From Hyphomicrobiales bacterium (GTDB lineage Bacteria; Pseudomonadota; Alphaproteobacteria; Rhizobiales; Rhizobiaceae): a DNA stretch of 64,000 nucleotides. The notes beneath the pieces were generated by a model, which did not search any database, was not told the origin of the DNA, and saw only the letters and a program-made list of their open reading frames with translations. Positions 57,277 to 64,000 of the stretch are shown here, one piece after another; position 1 is the stretch's first letter, and each line of letters opens with the position of its first letter. The position numbers were made by a program, and so were the translations under genes. Where the stretch lies: assembly GCA_900465665.1 (NCBI GenBank), contig UBJO01000035.1, positions 1 to 64,000 on the forward strand, written 5' to 3'.

Positions 57277-60204
57277 ATGACCGATGAAACGCTCGCTCAG
57301 CGTCTCGAGCTTCCGCGTCCGGATGTGACGGCAGAGGAAGCCGGAGACATCCTGCAGTCGCGTTACGGTCTGTCTGGCCAGCTCAGCGAACTCGGAAGCC
57401 AGCAGGACCGCAACTACCGTGTCGATACCGGCGATCAGACCTACGTCCTGAAGATCTGCCACATGATCTACGAGACGATCGAGCTCGAGGCGCAGAATGC
57501 CGCGATCCGACACCTCGCCGGCATCGAGGGCGCGCCGCGCGTGCCGCGCGTGGTCGCCTCCACCGATGGCCAGGACATCGTCGCCGTCGTCGTCCGCGAC
57601 CAGACCTATCAGGTGCGCCTGCTGGAATATCTCGAAGGCGAGGGCCTCACCAAGCCTTCATATCTCCCCAAACAATCCGTGGCGGCGCTGGGTGCGCTCT
57701 GCGCCAATCTTGCCCGGTCGCTGGCCGATTTCGACCACCCCGGCCTCGACCGCAACCTGCAATGGGACCTGCGCCGCGCCGGCCCGGTCGCCGTTCAGCT
57801 CTTGTCGGCGATCACAGATGGTGCCGCGCGCGACCGTATCGCCAAGAACATGGTCGCCGCCGTTCGCCGGGTGCAGCCCTTCGCGCCGGCGCTGCGCCTG
57901 CAGGCCGTCCACCATGACGTCACCGGCGACAATGTCGTCAGCCGCCGCGACGAAAAAGGTCGCCTCATCCCGGATGGCGTCATCGATTTCGGGGATATCA
58001 TCCGTGGCTGGCTGGTCGGCGATCTCGCCGTCACCTGCGCCTCGCTGCTGCATCAGGCCGATGGCGACCCCTTCTTCGTGCTGCCCGCCGTCAAGGCTTA
58101 CCACGAAGTCTATCCGCTGAAGGAAGAGGAGCTCAGGGCACTCTGGCCATTGGTCGTCGCCCGCGCCGTCATCCTGGTGGCGAGCAGCGAGCAGCAGATC
58201 TCCATCGACCCCGACAACGAATATGTCCGCGCCAACCTCGTGCTCGAGCAGCGCATATTCGATACCGCCATCGCCGTCCCCTTCGATCTCATGGAGACGG
58301 CGATCCTGAAAACGGCGGGCATTGAGCTTCCCGCTGTTGCGACCGAGCACTGGCATCCGCTGCTGCCCGATCTCGATCTCCAGAACATGCTCTATGTCGA
58401 TCTCGGCGTCGAAAGCCAGCATTTCGCCGCCGGCAATTGGGGCCAGGGCGATATGGACTGGCGCCTGCTCGCCCGCGCCGCCTCCGAGGCCGATGCCGCC
58501 GCCACCCGCTACGGCGAATACAGGCTGTCGCGTGCCCGCCTGCTGAGCGCCAGGCCGTCCGCCACCTACGCCCTGCACGCCGATATCTGCCTGGCCGCCG
58601 GCAACACGATCGCGTCCCCGTTCTCGGGGCGCATCAGCTGGCAGAACCACAATCTCGTGCTTGAGGGTGCCGATATCAGCCTTCATCTCGACGGTCTCGA
58701 CCCCTCGGTCGAGGATGGCGCCGAGCTCGAAGCTGGCCAGGCAATCGGCGTGGTCTCCGGCGAGCAGGGTTCGCTCGGCGGCTTGCGCGTGCAGCTCTCG
58801 ACGCTGAAGGGCGCCGAGCCGCCGCTCTTCTGCACGCCCGCTGAAGTCTTCGCCTGGTCGGCGCTCTGCCCGTCGCCGGCAGCCTTGTTGGGCAAGGGCG
58901 TCGAGGCGCCGAAGCCTGCCGACGCGCAAATCCTTGCCGTCCGCACGGCCCATTTCGCCGCCGCCCAGAAGCATTATTACGAGACCCCGCCGCGCATCGA
59001 GCGTGGCTGGAAGGAGCACATGTTCGATGTCGAGGGCCGCGCCTGTCTCGACATGGTCAACAACGTCACCATTCTCGGCCACGGCCATCCGCGCCTGGCG
59101 GACGCCGTCGGCGAGCAATGGCTGCGGCTGAACACCAATTCACGCTTTCACTATGCCGCCGTCGCCGATCTCTCCGAACGGCTGGCGGCCCTCGCGCCCG
59201 AAGGGCTCGACACCGTCTTCCTGGTCAATTCGGGGTCGGAGGCCAACGATCTGGCGCTGCGGCTCGCCTGGGCCCATACCGGCGCGCGCAACATGCTGAG
59301 CCTCTTGGAGGCCTATCACGGCTGGTCGGTGGCAAGCGATGCCGTCTCCACCTCGATCGCCGACAATCCGCAGGCGCTGACGACGCGGCCCGATTGGGTC
59401 CATCCCGTCGCCGCGCCCAACACCTATCGTGGCGAGTTCCGAGGTCCCGATTCGACCGGCGACTATCTGCAGAGCGTCCTTGCCGCGCTGGAACTGATCG
59501 ACGCCAGCGGCGAGCGGCTGGCGGGCTTCATCGCCGAACCGGTCTATGGCAATGCCGGCGGCATCGCGCTGCCGCATGGCTATCTCGCCGCCGTCTACGG
59601 CCAGGTGCGCGCCCGTGGCGGCGTCTGCATCGCCGATGAGGTGCAGGTCGGCTATGGCCGGCTCGGCCATCATTTCTGGGGCTTCGAAGAGCAGAAGGTG
59701 GTGCCCGATATCATCACGGTCGCCAAGGGCATGGGCAACGGCCACCCGCTCGGCGCCGTCATCACCACGCGGGCCATTGCCGATTCGCTGGAAAAGGAGG
59801 GCTATTTCTTCTCCTCCGCCGGCGGCAGCCCGGTCAGCTCCGTGGTTGGCATTACCGTGCTCGACATCATGGCCGACGAGGCGCTGCAGCAGAACGCCCG
59901 CGAAATCGGCGATCGGCTGAAGGGCAGGCTTGTGGCGCTGATGGATCACCATCCGCTCATCGGCGCGGTGCATGGCATGGGGCTCTATCTCGGCGTCGAG
60001 TTCGTCCGCGACCGCGAAACGCTGGAGCCGGCGACCGAGGAGACGGCGGCGATCTGCGCGCGCCTGCTCGAACTCGGCGTCATCATGCAGCCGACCGGCG
60101 ATCACCTCAACGTGTTGAAGATCAAGCCGCCGCTCTGCCTTGCCGCCGAAAGCGCCGATTTCTTCTCCGACATGCTGGAAAAGGTACTGTCCGAGGGCTG
60201 GTAA
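57277..60204 (+). CDS. Kinase-M23-like-aminotransferase class III fusion protein
   Basis: 975 residues. Residues about 20-330 are an APH-fold kinase (VHHDVTGDNVVSRRDEKGRL, then DGVIDFGDIIRGWLVGDLAV); about 420-560 resemble an M23 peptidase/lysostaphin fold (LHADICLAAGNTIASPFSGR), but the His-x-His metal motif is not seen; about 585-975 are a class III PLP aminotransferase (LVNSGSEANDLALRLAW; GGVCIADEVQVGYGRLGHHF; Lys in TVAKGMGNGHPLG). The architecture joins a small-molecule kinase with a phospholyase-like PLP enzyme, as in mammalian hydroxylysine kinase and phosphoethanolamine phospholyase, so it may phosphorylate an amino alcohol and eliminate the phosphate; the substrate is unknown. ATG 57277 has GGGGGA six bases upstream. 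Confidence 0.9.
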   Translation: MTDETLAQRLELPRPDVTAEEAGDILQSRYGLSGQLSELGSQQDRNYRVDTGDQTYVLKICHMIYETIELEAQNAAIRHLAGIEGAPRVPRVVASTDGQDIVAVVVRDQTYQVRLLEYLEGEGLTKPSYLPKQSVAALGALCANLARSLADFDHPGLDRNLQWDLRRAGPVAVQLLSAITDGAARDRIAKNMVAAVRRVQPFAPALRLQAVHHDVTGDNVVSRRDEKGRLIPDGVIDFGDIIRGWLVGDLAVTCASLLHQADGDPFFVLPAVKAYHEVYPLKEEELRALWPLVVARAVILVASSEQQISIDPDNEYVRANLVLEQRIFDTAIAVPFDLMETAILKTAGIELPAVATEHWHPLLPDLDLQNMLYVDLGVESQHFAAGNWGQGDMDWRLLARAASEADAAATRYGEYRLSRARLLSARPSATYALHADICLAAGNTIASPFSGRISWQNHNLVLEGADISLHLDGLDPSVEDGAELEAGQAIGVVSGEQGSLGGLRVQLSTLKGAEPPLFCTPAEVFAWSALCPSPAALLGKGVEAPKPADAQILAVRTAHFAAAQKHYYETPPRIERGWKEHMFDVEGRACLDMVNNVTILGHGHPRLADAVGEQWLRLNTNSRFHYAAVADLSERLAALAPEGLDTVFLVNSGSEANDLALRLAWAHTGARNMLSLLEAYHGWSVASDAVSTSIADNPQALTTRPDWVHPVAAPNTYRGEFRGPDSTGDYLQSVLAALELIDASGERLAGFIAEPVYGNAGGIALPHGYLAAVYGQVRARGGVCIADEVQVGYGRLGHHFWGFEEQKVVPDIITVAKGMGNGHPLGAVITTRAIADSLEKEGYFFSSAGGSPVSSVVGITVLDIMADEALQQNAREIGDRLKGRLVALMDHHPLIGAVHGMGLYLGVEFVRDRETLEPATEETAAICARLLELGVIMQPTGDHLNVLKIKPPLCLAAESADFFSDMLEKVLSEGW

Positions 60205-60210
60205 GCGGCC

Positions 60211-60714
60211 TTACTCGGCCGCCTCACCGCCTGCCTGGCCATCCAGCCAGGCCACCAGACCATCCAGCGTCTGCAGCCCGTATTCGACGGCGCCAAAGCC
60301 GATGACGAACTGGCGCCGCGCGCGGGTGGGATGCAGCTGGCGCATGGTGAGCACCGTCTTGCCGTCGGTCTGCTCGTCGAAGGTCACGGTGACCCTGAAC
60401 CGATCCGGGTCTTCAGGCTCGGGCGTGCCGTAGTCCATGACGATCCGCTCGTTGGGCACGATTTCGAGAAAGCGCATGAGATTGGGGAAGCGCTGCTCCC
60501 GGCCTTCGAACATGCCCACCATGTCGAACCGCCACACGCCGCCTTCGCGGATATCGGCCTCGATGCTCTCGATCGCAAGTCCGGCGGGACCATACCATTG
60601 CGCCAAAGCATTGGGGTCCATCCAGGCCGCGAAGACCCTGTGGCGGGGATGATTGATGACCTTCACCAGCACGATTTCCCGGTCCATCGACCAGCTGCCA
60701 AACGGATCTGCCAT
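60211..60714 (-). CDS. SRPBCC (AHSA1/Aha1-like) domain protein
   Basis: 167 residues of the START/Bet v1-like AHSA1 family: NHPRHRVFAAWMDPNALAQW, GGVWRFDMVG and VTVTFDEQTDGKTVLTM. Such proteins bind hydrophobic ligands and are commonly encoded together with ArsR regulators, as here. ATG 60714 is taken as start; a TTG overlapping the ArsR stop at 60723 is possible. Confidence 0.9.
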   Translation of the reverse strand: MADPFGSWSMDREIVLVKVINHPRHRVFAAWMDPNALAQWYGPAGLAIESIEADIREGGVWRFDMVGMFEGREQRFPNLMRFLEIVPNERIVMDYGTPEPEDPDRFRVTVTFDEQTDGKTVLTMRQLHPTRARRQFVIGFGAVEYGLQTLDGLVAWLDGQAGGEAAE

Positions 60715-60719
60715 ATGCT

Positions 60720-61064
60720 TCAATCTCCTCCCACTTCATCTTGCGTATTGTCGAGATAAGTCTCCAAACGATCCAGCCGCTGGCTCCAGCGCAGCCGCTC
60801 GGATGCCATCCAATCGGCCGCCTCGTCGAACCGGGCCTGCACAAGGCGGCACCAGCGGCTGCGACCGCGCTTCTCGCTGGCGATCAGCCCGCAATCTTCA
60901 AGCACCTTCAGATGCTGGACGAAGGAGGGCAGGGCCATGTCGAAGGGCTCCGCCAGGATGCTGACCGATACCTCGCCCTCGGCCAGCCGCGAGACGACCG
61001 CGCGGCGCGTGGGGTCGCTCAGAGCGTGAAAGGCGAGATCGAGCGGGGTCGAGTGATAGGGCAT
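60720..61064 (-). CDS. ArsR family transcriptional regulator
   Basis: 114 residues with a winged helix (LSDPTRRAVVSRLAEGEVSV, then MALPSFVQHLKVLEDCGLIA) of the type that pairs with SRPBCC proteins. It has a single cysteine and so no classical metal-sensing CxC site. Divergent from the RibD-type reductase; probably regulates both units. Confidence 0.93.
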   Translation of the reverse strand: MPYHSTPLDLAFHALSDPTRRAVVSRLAEGEVSVSILAEPFDMALPSFVQHLKVLEDCGLIASEKRGRSRWCRLVQARFDEAADWMASERLRWSQRLDRLETYLDNTQDEVGGD

Positions 61065-61181
61065 GTCGTTTTTTACGGCAGGCCGGATTGCGGGTCAATA
61101 TTAGAAAGGTACTTGCCTTAGTAATTTGATCTGATACAAAGGTAGTGACCTTAGTATCTGACCTGTGAGGAGGATAGCACG

Positions 61182-61823
61182 ATGGCAGTCCGTATCGATC
61201 TCATGATCTCGCTGGATGGTTTCGCCACGACGACCGACCAGACATCAGAAGTCCCGTTCGGCGAGGACTGGCCACGGCTCGTCGGCGCTTACATGGCCAC
61301 GCGGACTTTCCAGGAGCGCGTCTTCAAGGACACAAGCGGCAGCGGCACCACCGGCCTCGACGATGACTACGCGCGGGCCTATTTCGAAAATATCGGCGCC
61401 GAGATCATGGGCGCCGGCATGTTTGGCCTGCACAATTTTCCCGATGATCCGGACTGGCGCGGATGGTGGGGCGACGAGCCGCCCTTCGGTTGTCCGGTCT
61501 TTGTCCTCACGCACAGGGAGCGCCCGTCGATCGAGATGGCCGGCGGCACGACGTTCCACTTCCTCAATACCAACCCCGTCGATGCGCTGGCGCAGGCGAC
61601 GAAGGCTGCCAACGGCAAGGATGTGCGCGTCGGCGGCGGGCCGACGGTCGCGCGCGATTTTCTGAAAGCTGGTCTCGTCGATCAGCTTCATGTCGCGATC
61701 ACGCCGATCCTTTTGGGTCGCGGCATTTGCCTGTGGGATGATTTGCGTGGTCTGGAAGCGGGCTACACGGTCAAATCCGAAACCGCGCTCAGTGGCACGA
61801 TCCACCTGACTTTCAAGCGTTAA
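61182..61823 (+). CDS. Dihydrofolate reductase/RibD C-terminal family protein
   Basis: 213 residues of the YyaP/RibD-C reductase group: RIDLMISLDGFATTTDQT at the start and VRVGGGPTVARDFLKAGLVD near the C-terminus with the NADPH-binding GGGPT. True substrate unknown; antibiotics- or pterin-like reductases have been proposed for relatives. Divergent from the arsR-SRPBCC pair. Confidence 0.88.
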   Translation: MAVRIDLMISLDGFATTTDQTSEVPFGEDWPRLVGAYMATRTFQERVFKDTSGSGTTGLDDDYARAYFENIGAEIMGAGMFGLHNFPDDPDWRGWWGDEPPFGCPVFVLTHRERPSIEMAGGTTFHFLNTNPVDALAQATKAANGKDVRVGGGPTVARDFLKAGLVDQLHVAITPILLGRGICLWDDLRGLEAGYTVKSETALSGTIHLTFKR

Positions 61824-62171
61824 TCGCCGCCTGCGGGCATTAACCATTTCGGTCATTTCGAGGCTTACAGACTTTTAATCAAAAGCCCCATTGCCGGAAT
61901 CAGACGCACTCCCTATCTCTGGCTGCGAGCGACGGAGAGTTCCGTATCGTCATACCAAGTGCACAAAGACCTGCTAATGGTCTTCTCGTGAATTCGGATT
62001 TGGCGGAATGATATTTTCCTAATCGCCGACATTTTGACACGTTTCGGAATATGTTTCCGACAGTTCGTTATGTATTCTCTACAAATAAGGTAGATTATAC
62101 GGAACACCAACCGCCGGTCCCGGCATGCCCGGGGCCCGAAGCAAGCACGACGCAGAAGAAAGGAATGAGAC
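61824..62171. other. AT-rich intergenic region with one inverted repeat
   Basis: 348 bases with no supported gene. TCGGAA (62044-62049) and TTCCGA (62055-62060) form a perfect inverted repeat with a five-base centre, about 112 bases before the next small frame. A TTGACA at 62034-62039 lies next to it, but no matching -10 hexamer at a normal spacing was found. Confidence 0.5.
62044..62060. promoter_or_regulatory. Inverted repeat, candidate operator
   Basis: TCGGAA-TATGT-TTCCGA, just after a TTGACA hexamer. No regulator can be assigned. Confidence 0.4.
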
Positions 62172-62267
62172 ATGAACGACTTTGAAATTCTTGCCACGCT
62201 CCTGATGCGCTCGGTGCTTGGCAATGACCGTCCGGGCGCTCTCTCCCGCCCGAACTGTCGAATGTGA
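62172..62267 (+). CDS. Very small protein (31 residues), tentative
   Basis: MNDFEILATLLMRSVLGNDR followed by a Pro/Arg/Cys-containing tail. The ATG has AAGGA eight bases upstream, which is better than chance, and the amphipathic start resembles a real small protein. No family known. Confidence 0.4.
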   Translation: MNDFEILATLLMRSVLGNDRPGALSRPNCRM

Positions 62268-62345
62268 CCTTCGTCCCCCCTTAAACGGTAAAAGACAAGT
62301 CAATTCGCCATCGCCGACGCACTCCGCGCGGCAGGAGTTCTATGC

Positions 62346-62540
62346 ATGAAAAAAGAAGTTATCGAATACGCAGGCGTGCCCGTTGGCATCGTCATTCCGG
62401 ATGAAAACCGGCTGAAATTCATCGCCGTGAAGTATCACGTCCACGATCTCGACGAGCAGCACTTCAGCTCGCCGGCCGAGGTCAAGCACGCGATCCACGA
62501 TCTGATGACCCGCCGTCATCCCAAACCCATCCATGCCTGA
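62346..62540 (+). CDS. Small conserved-looking protein, unknown
   Basis: 64 residues with a beta-rich pattern (KKEVIEYAGVPVGIVIPDEN; RLKFIAVKYHVHDLDEQHF) and a helical end. AGGAG stands seven bases before the ATG, and a strong terminator follows, so it looks like a complete monocistronic gene. No family recognised. Confidence 0.65.
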   Translation: MKKEVIEYAGVPVGIVIPDENRLKFIAVKYHVHDLDEQHFSSPAEVKHAIHDLMTRRHPKPIHA

Positions 62541-62596
62541 AGGCATGGTTCGATGCCGGCTTGAAACGGCCGGGCGAAAACAATTCGAGGATATCT

Positions 62597-62634
62597 GACC
62601 GGTCCCGCCTGAAGCGGGGCCGGTCTTGTTTTTT
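62597..62634 (+). terminator. Strong intrinsic terminator
   Basis: A 12-base-pair stem (62597-62608 with 62614-62625; one G-T wobble) with a CTGAA loop, followed by TTGTTTTTT. Ends transcription of the 64-residue gene; the next gene begins about 75 bases on. Confidence 0.92.
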
Positions 62635-62710
62635 GCCCTCCCATATCGTCCTATCGCCTCCTGCTGATCGCCCACCGGCGAGAAGCCCACTGACGAAGAG
62701 GACGCAGCAC

Positions 62711-63706
62711 TTGCTCAATCTGCTCACCGATATCGAAGGCCTCTCCGTCGGCCACGCCACGGATCTGGCGCTCGGCTCCGGCGTCACTGCCATCGTTTTC
62801 GATCGGCCGGCGGTGGCCTCCGGCGTCGTGCTCGGCGGTGCGCCCGGCGGCCGCGATACCGCGCTGCTCGACCCGTCGATGACCGTGACCGAGGTCGATG
62901 CCTTCGTGCTGTCAGGCGGCTCCGCCTTCGGGCTCGATGCCGCCGGTGGCGTCCAGGCCGGCCTGCGCGCCATGGGTCGCGGCTTTCCGGTTGGAAACCA
63001 GCGCGTGCCCATCGTTCCGCAGGCGATCCTGATGGACCTCCTGAACGGCGGCGACAAGGATTGGGGCCTGCAATCACCCTATCGCGATCTCGGCTACGAA
63101 GCCTTCCGCGCCGCCGCGAAGGGTTCTTTCGCGCTCGGAACGGTCGGCGCCGGCACCGGCGCCACCACCGCCACCTTCAAGGGCGGCGTCGGCTCCGCCA
63201 GCGCCCGCTCGTCGGCTGGCCACACGATCGCCGCCATCGTCGCCGTCAATGCGCTCGGTTCCGCCACGGTGGGCGAGGGGCCGCATTTCTGGTCGGCGCC
63301 TTTCGAGGACGACAATGAATTCGGCGGCCTCGGCCTGCCGCAAGCGATCGACGCGCGCGATACCGCCATGCGCCTCAAGGGCATGAACACCACCGCCACC
63401 ACCATCGGCGCCATCGTCACCGACGCCGTGCTGACGAAGGCGCAAGCCCATCGCCTCGCTGTCATGGGCCATGACGGCTTCGCCCGGGCGCTATTGCCGG
63501 CACATCTGCCGCTTGATGGCGACACCATCTTCTCCGCCGCCACCGGCGCCAAGCCACTCGGCGGCCTGCCCGAATTCCTGGAACTCTGCCACCTCGCCAC
63601 GCTTGTGATGGCCCGCGCCATCGCCCGCGGCGTCCACGAGGCGACGGCGCTTCCGGTCGACGGCGCGCAGGCGGCGTGGCGAGACCGCTATCCCGATCGC
63701 CTGTGA
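62711..63706 (+). CDS. P1 family (DmpA/S58-type) peptidase
   Basis: 331 residues from a TTG at 62711, with GAGGA about eight bases upstream; the open frame to 62561 crosses a terminator and is rejected. Family features: TDIEGLSVGHATDLALGSGV, VLSGGSAFGLDAAGGVQAGL, FKGGVGSASARSSAGHTIAA, and MNTTATTIGAIVTDAVLTKA. Members are self-processing N-terminal nucleophile aminopeptidases acting on D-amino acid or beta-peptide substrates; the specificity here is unknown. Confidence 0.88.
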   Translation: MLNLLTDIEGLSVGHATDLALGSGVTAIVFDRPAVASGVVLGGAPGGRDTALLDPSMTVTEVDAFVLSGGSAFGLDAAGGVQAGLRAMGRGFPVGNQRVPIVPQAILMDLLNGGDKDWGLQSPYRDLGYEAFRAAAKGSFALGTVGAGTGATTATFKGGVGSASARSSAGHTIAAIVAVNALGSATVGEGPHFWSAPFEDDNEFGGLGLPQAIDARDTAMRLKGMNTTATTIGAIVTDAVLTKAQAHRLAVMGHDGFARALLPAHLPLDGDTIFSAATGAKPLGGLPEFLELCHLATLVMARAIARGVHEATALPVDGAQAAWRDRYPDRL

Positions 63707-63748
63707 TGGATTAGAGGATGGCATTGGTCCGAATGCGGAGACGGTGAG

Positions 63749-64000
63749 ATGCAGATACGCGCCCTGATGTATTTCGACGAGCTGGTGCGCACCAGCTCGA
63801 TGCGCCAGGCCGCCGAAAACCTGAACGTCGCACCGACGGCCATCAGCCGCCAGATCGAAAACCTTGAATATCATTTCGGCGCGCCGTTGGTCGAGCGCAG
63901 CGCCCGCGGCGTCAAGCTGACCGCCGCCGGCGAGCTGCTCGCCGCCCGCGCCGGTCGCACACTGCGCGAGCTCGATCATGTCGGTCAGCTGATCGAGGAC
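63749..64000 (+). CDS. LysR family regulator, N-terminal part (cut by window end)
   Basis: The first 84 codons give a LysR winged helix: MQIRALMYFDELVRTSSMRQ, then AAENLNVAPTAISRQIENLE and LVERSARGVKLTAAGELL. The ligand domain lies outside the window. It follows the peptidase gene in the same direction by 42 bases and may regulate it. Confidence 0.9.
   Translation, partial: MQIRALMYFDELVRTSSMRQAAENLNVAPTAISRQIENLEYHFGAPLVERSARGVKLTAAGELLAARAGRTLRELDHVGQLIED

Noticed and set aside
62034..62062. Sigma-70 promoter beginning at TTGACA 62034-62039
   Set aside because: No acceptable -10 hexamer exists 16-18 bases downstream; the area is occupied by an inverted repeat instead.

Overview
This window is a chromosomal segment from an alphaproteobacterium of the order Hyphomicrobiales, almost certainly family Rhizobiaceae (Rhizobium/Agrobacterium/Neorhizobium type). 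The call rests on the high-GC codon use, the irr gene divergent from fabA-fabB-fabI, the block rimP-nusA-ylxR-infB-rbfA-truB-rpsO-pnp, a TIGR02300 (FYDLN) protein beside cmk-rpsA, and two palindromic intergenic repeats that I recognise from rhizobial genomes (71-104 and 10480-10524). No CRISPR array, rRNA operon, insertion sequence or prophage was seen.

Layout. 1-3.0 kb: a lytic transglycosylase and a convergent MFS exporter. 3.1-14.3 kb: the translation/RNA-processing block, entered through a promoter plus hairpin-T-run leader before rimP, with an oppositely oriented glutathione S-transferase between truB and rpsO and a structured leader before pnp. 14.3-21.5 kb: an RsmC-like methyltransferase, fabI-fabB-fabA, irr, and a run of membrane or secreted accessory proteins. 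21.7-24.3 kb: a DUF3800 gene of atypical composition beside tRNA-Ala(GGC), the FYDLN protein, and a PaiB-like flavoprotein where relatives usually carry aroA. 24.4-30.4 kb: cmk-rpsA, a large low-complexity protein of unknown function, a short RNase D, a PACE transporter and slyX.

30.5-47.1 kb is the most interesting part, a sugar/uronate catabolic region. It holds uxaC with a fructuronate-reductase-type dehydrogenase, an ABC sugar importer (binding protein, two permeases, ATPase) with a Gfo/Idh/MocA oxidoreductase, a TetR-family regulator, and a divergent operon of Gfo/Idh/MocA, sugar isomerase/epimerase and Gfo/Idh/MocA genes. The same 16-bp palindrome-like element, right half GGTTAC invariant, lies 62-67 bp before the start codon of the first gene of each of the three catabolic transcription units. 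I infer one regulon, probably controlled by the local TetR protein, for import and oxidation of a uronate-containing or related glycoside. A dimethylglycine-dehydrogenase-like gene with an aminoglycoside/choline-kinase-fold gene lies inside this region, next to a lower-GC DUF596 gene that overlaps by ATGA a short orphan reading frame resembling a toxin-tail/immunity remnant.

47-64 kb: a glutamine amidotransferase, a SelW-like protein, a BA14K-like secreted protein, tRNA-Leu(CAG) with a clear promoter, an ECF sigma factor overlapping its NrsF-type anti-sigma gene, a polysaccharide locus (chain-length/export protein divergent from a GH5 glycanase and a Wzy-like membrane protein), purU, a 975-residue kinase / M23-like / class III aminotransferase fusion, an ArsR-SRPBCC pair with a divergent RibD-type reductase, two very small genes, a P1-family peptidase, and the first 84 codons of a LysR regulator cut by the window end.
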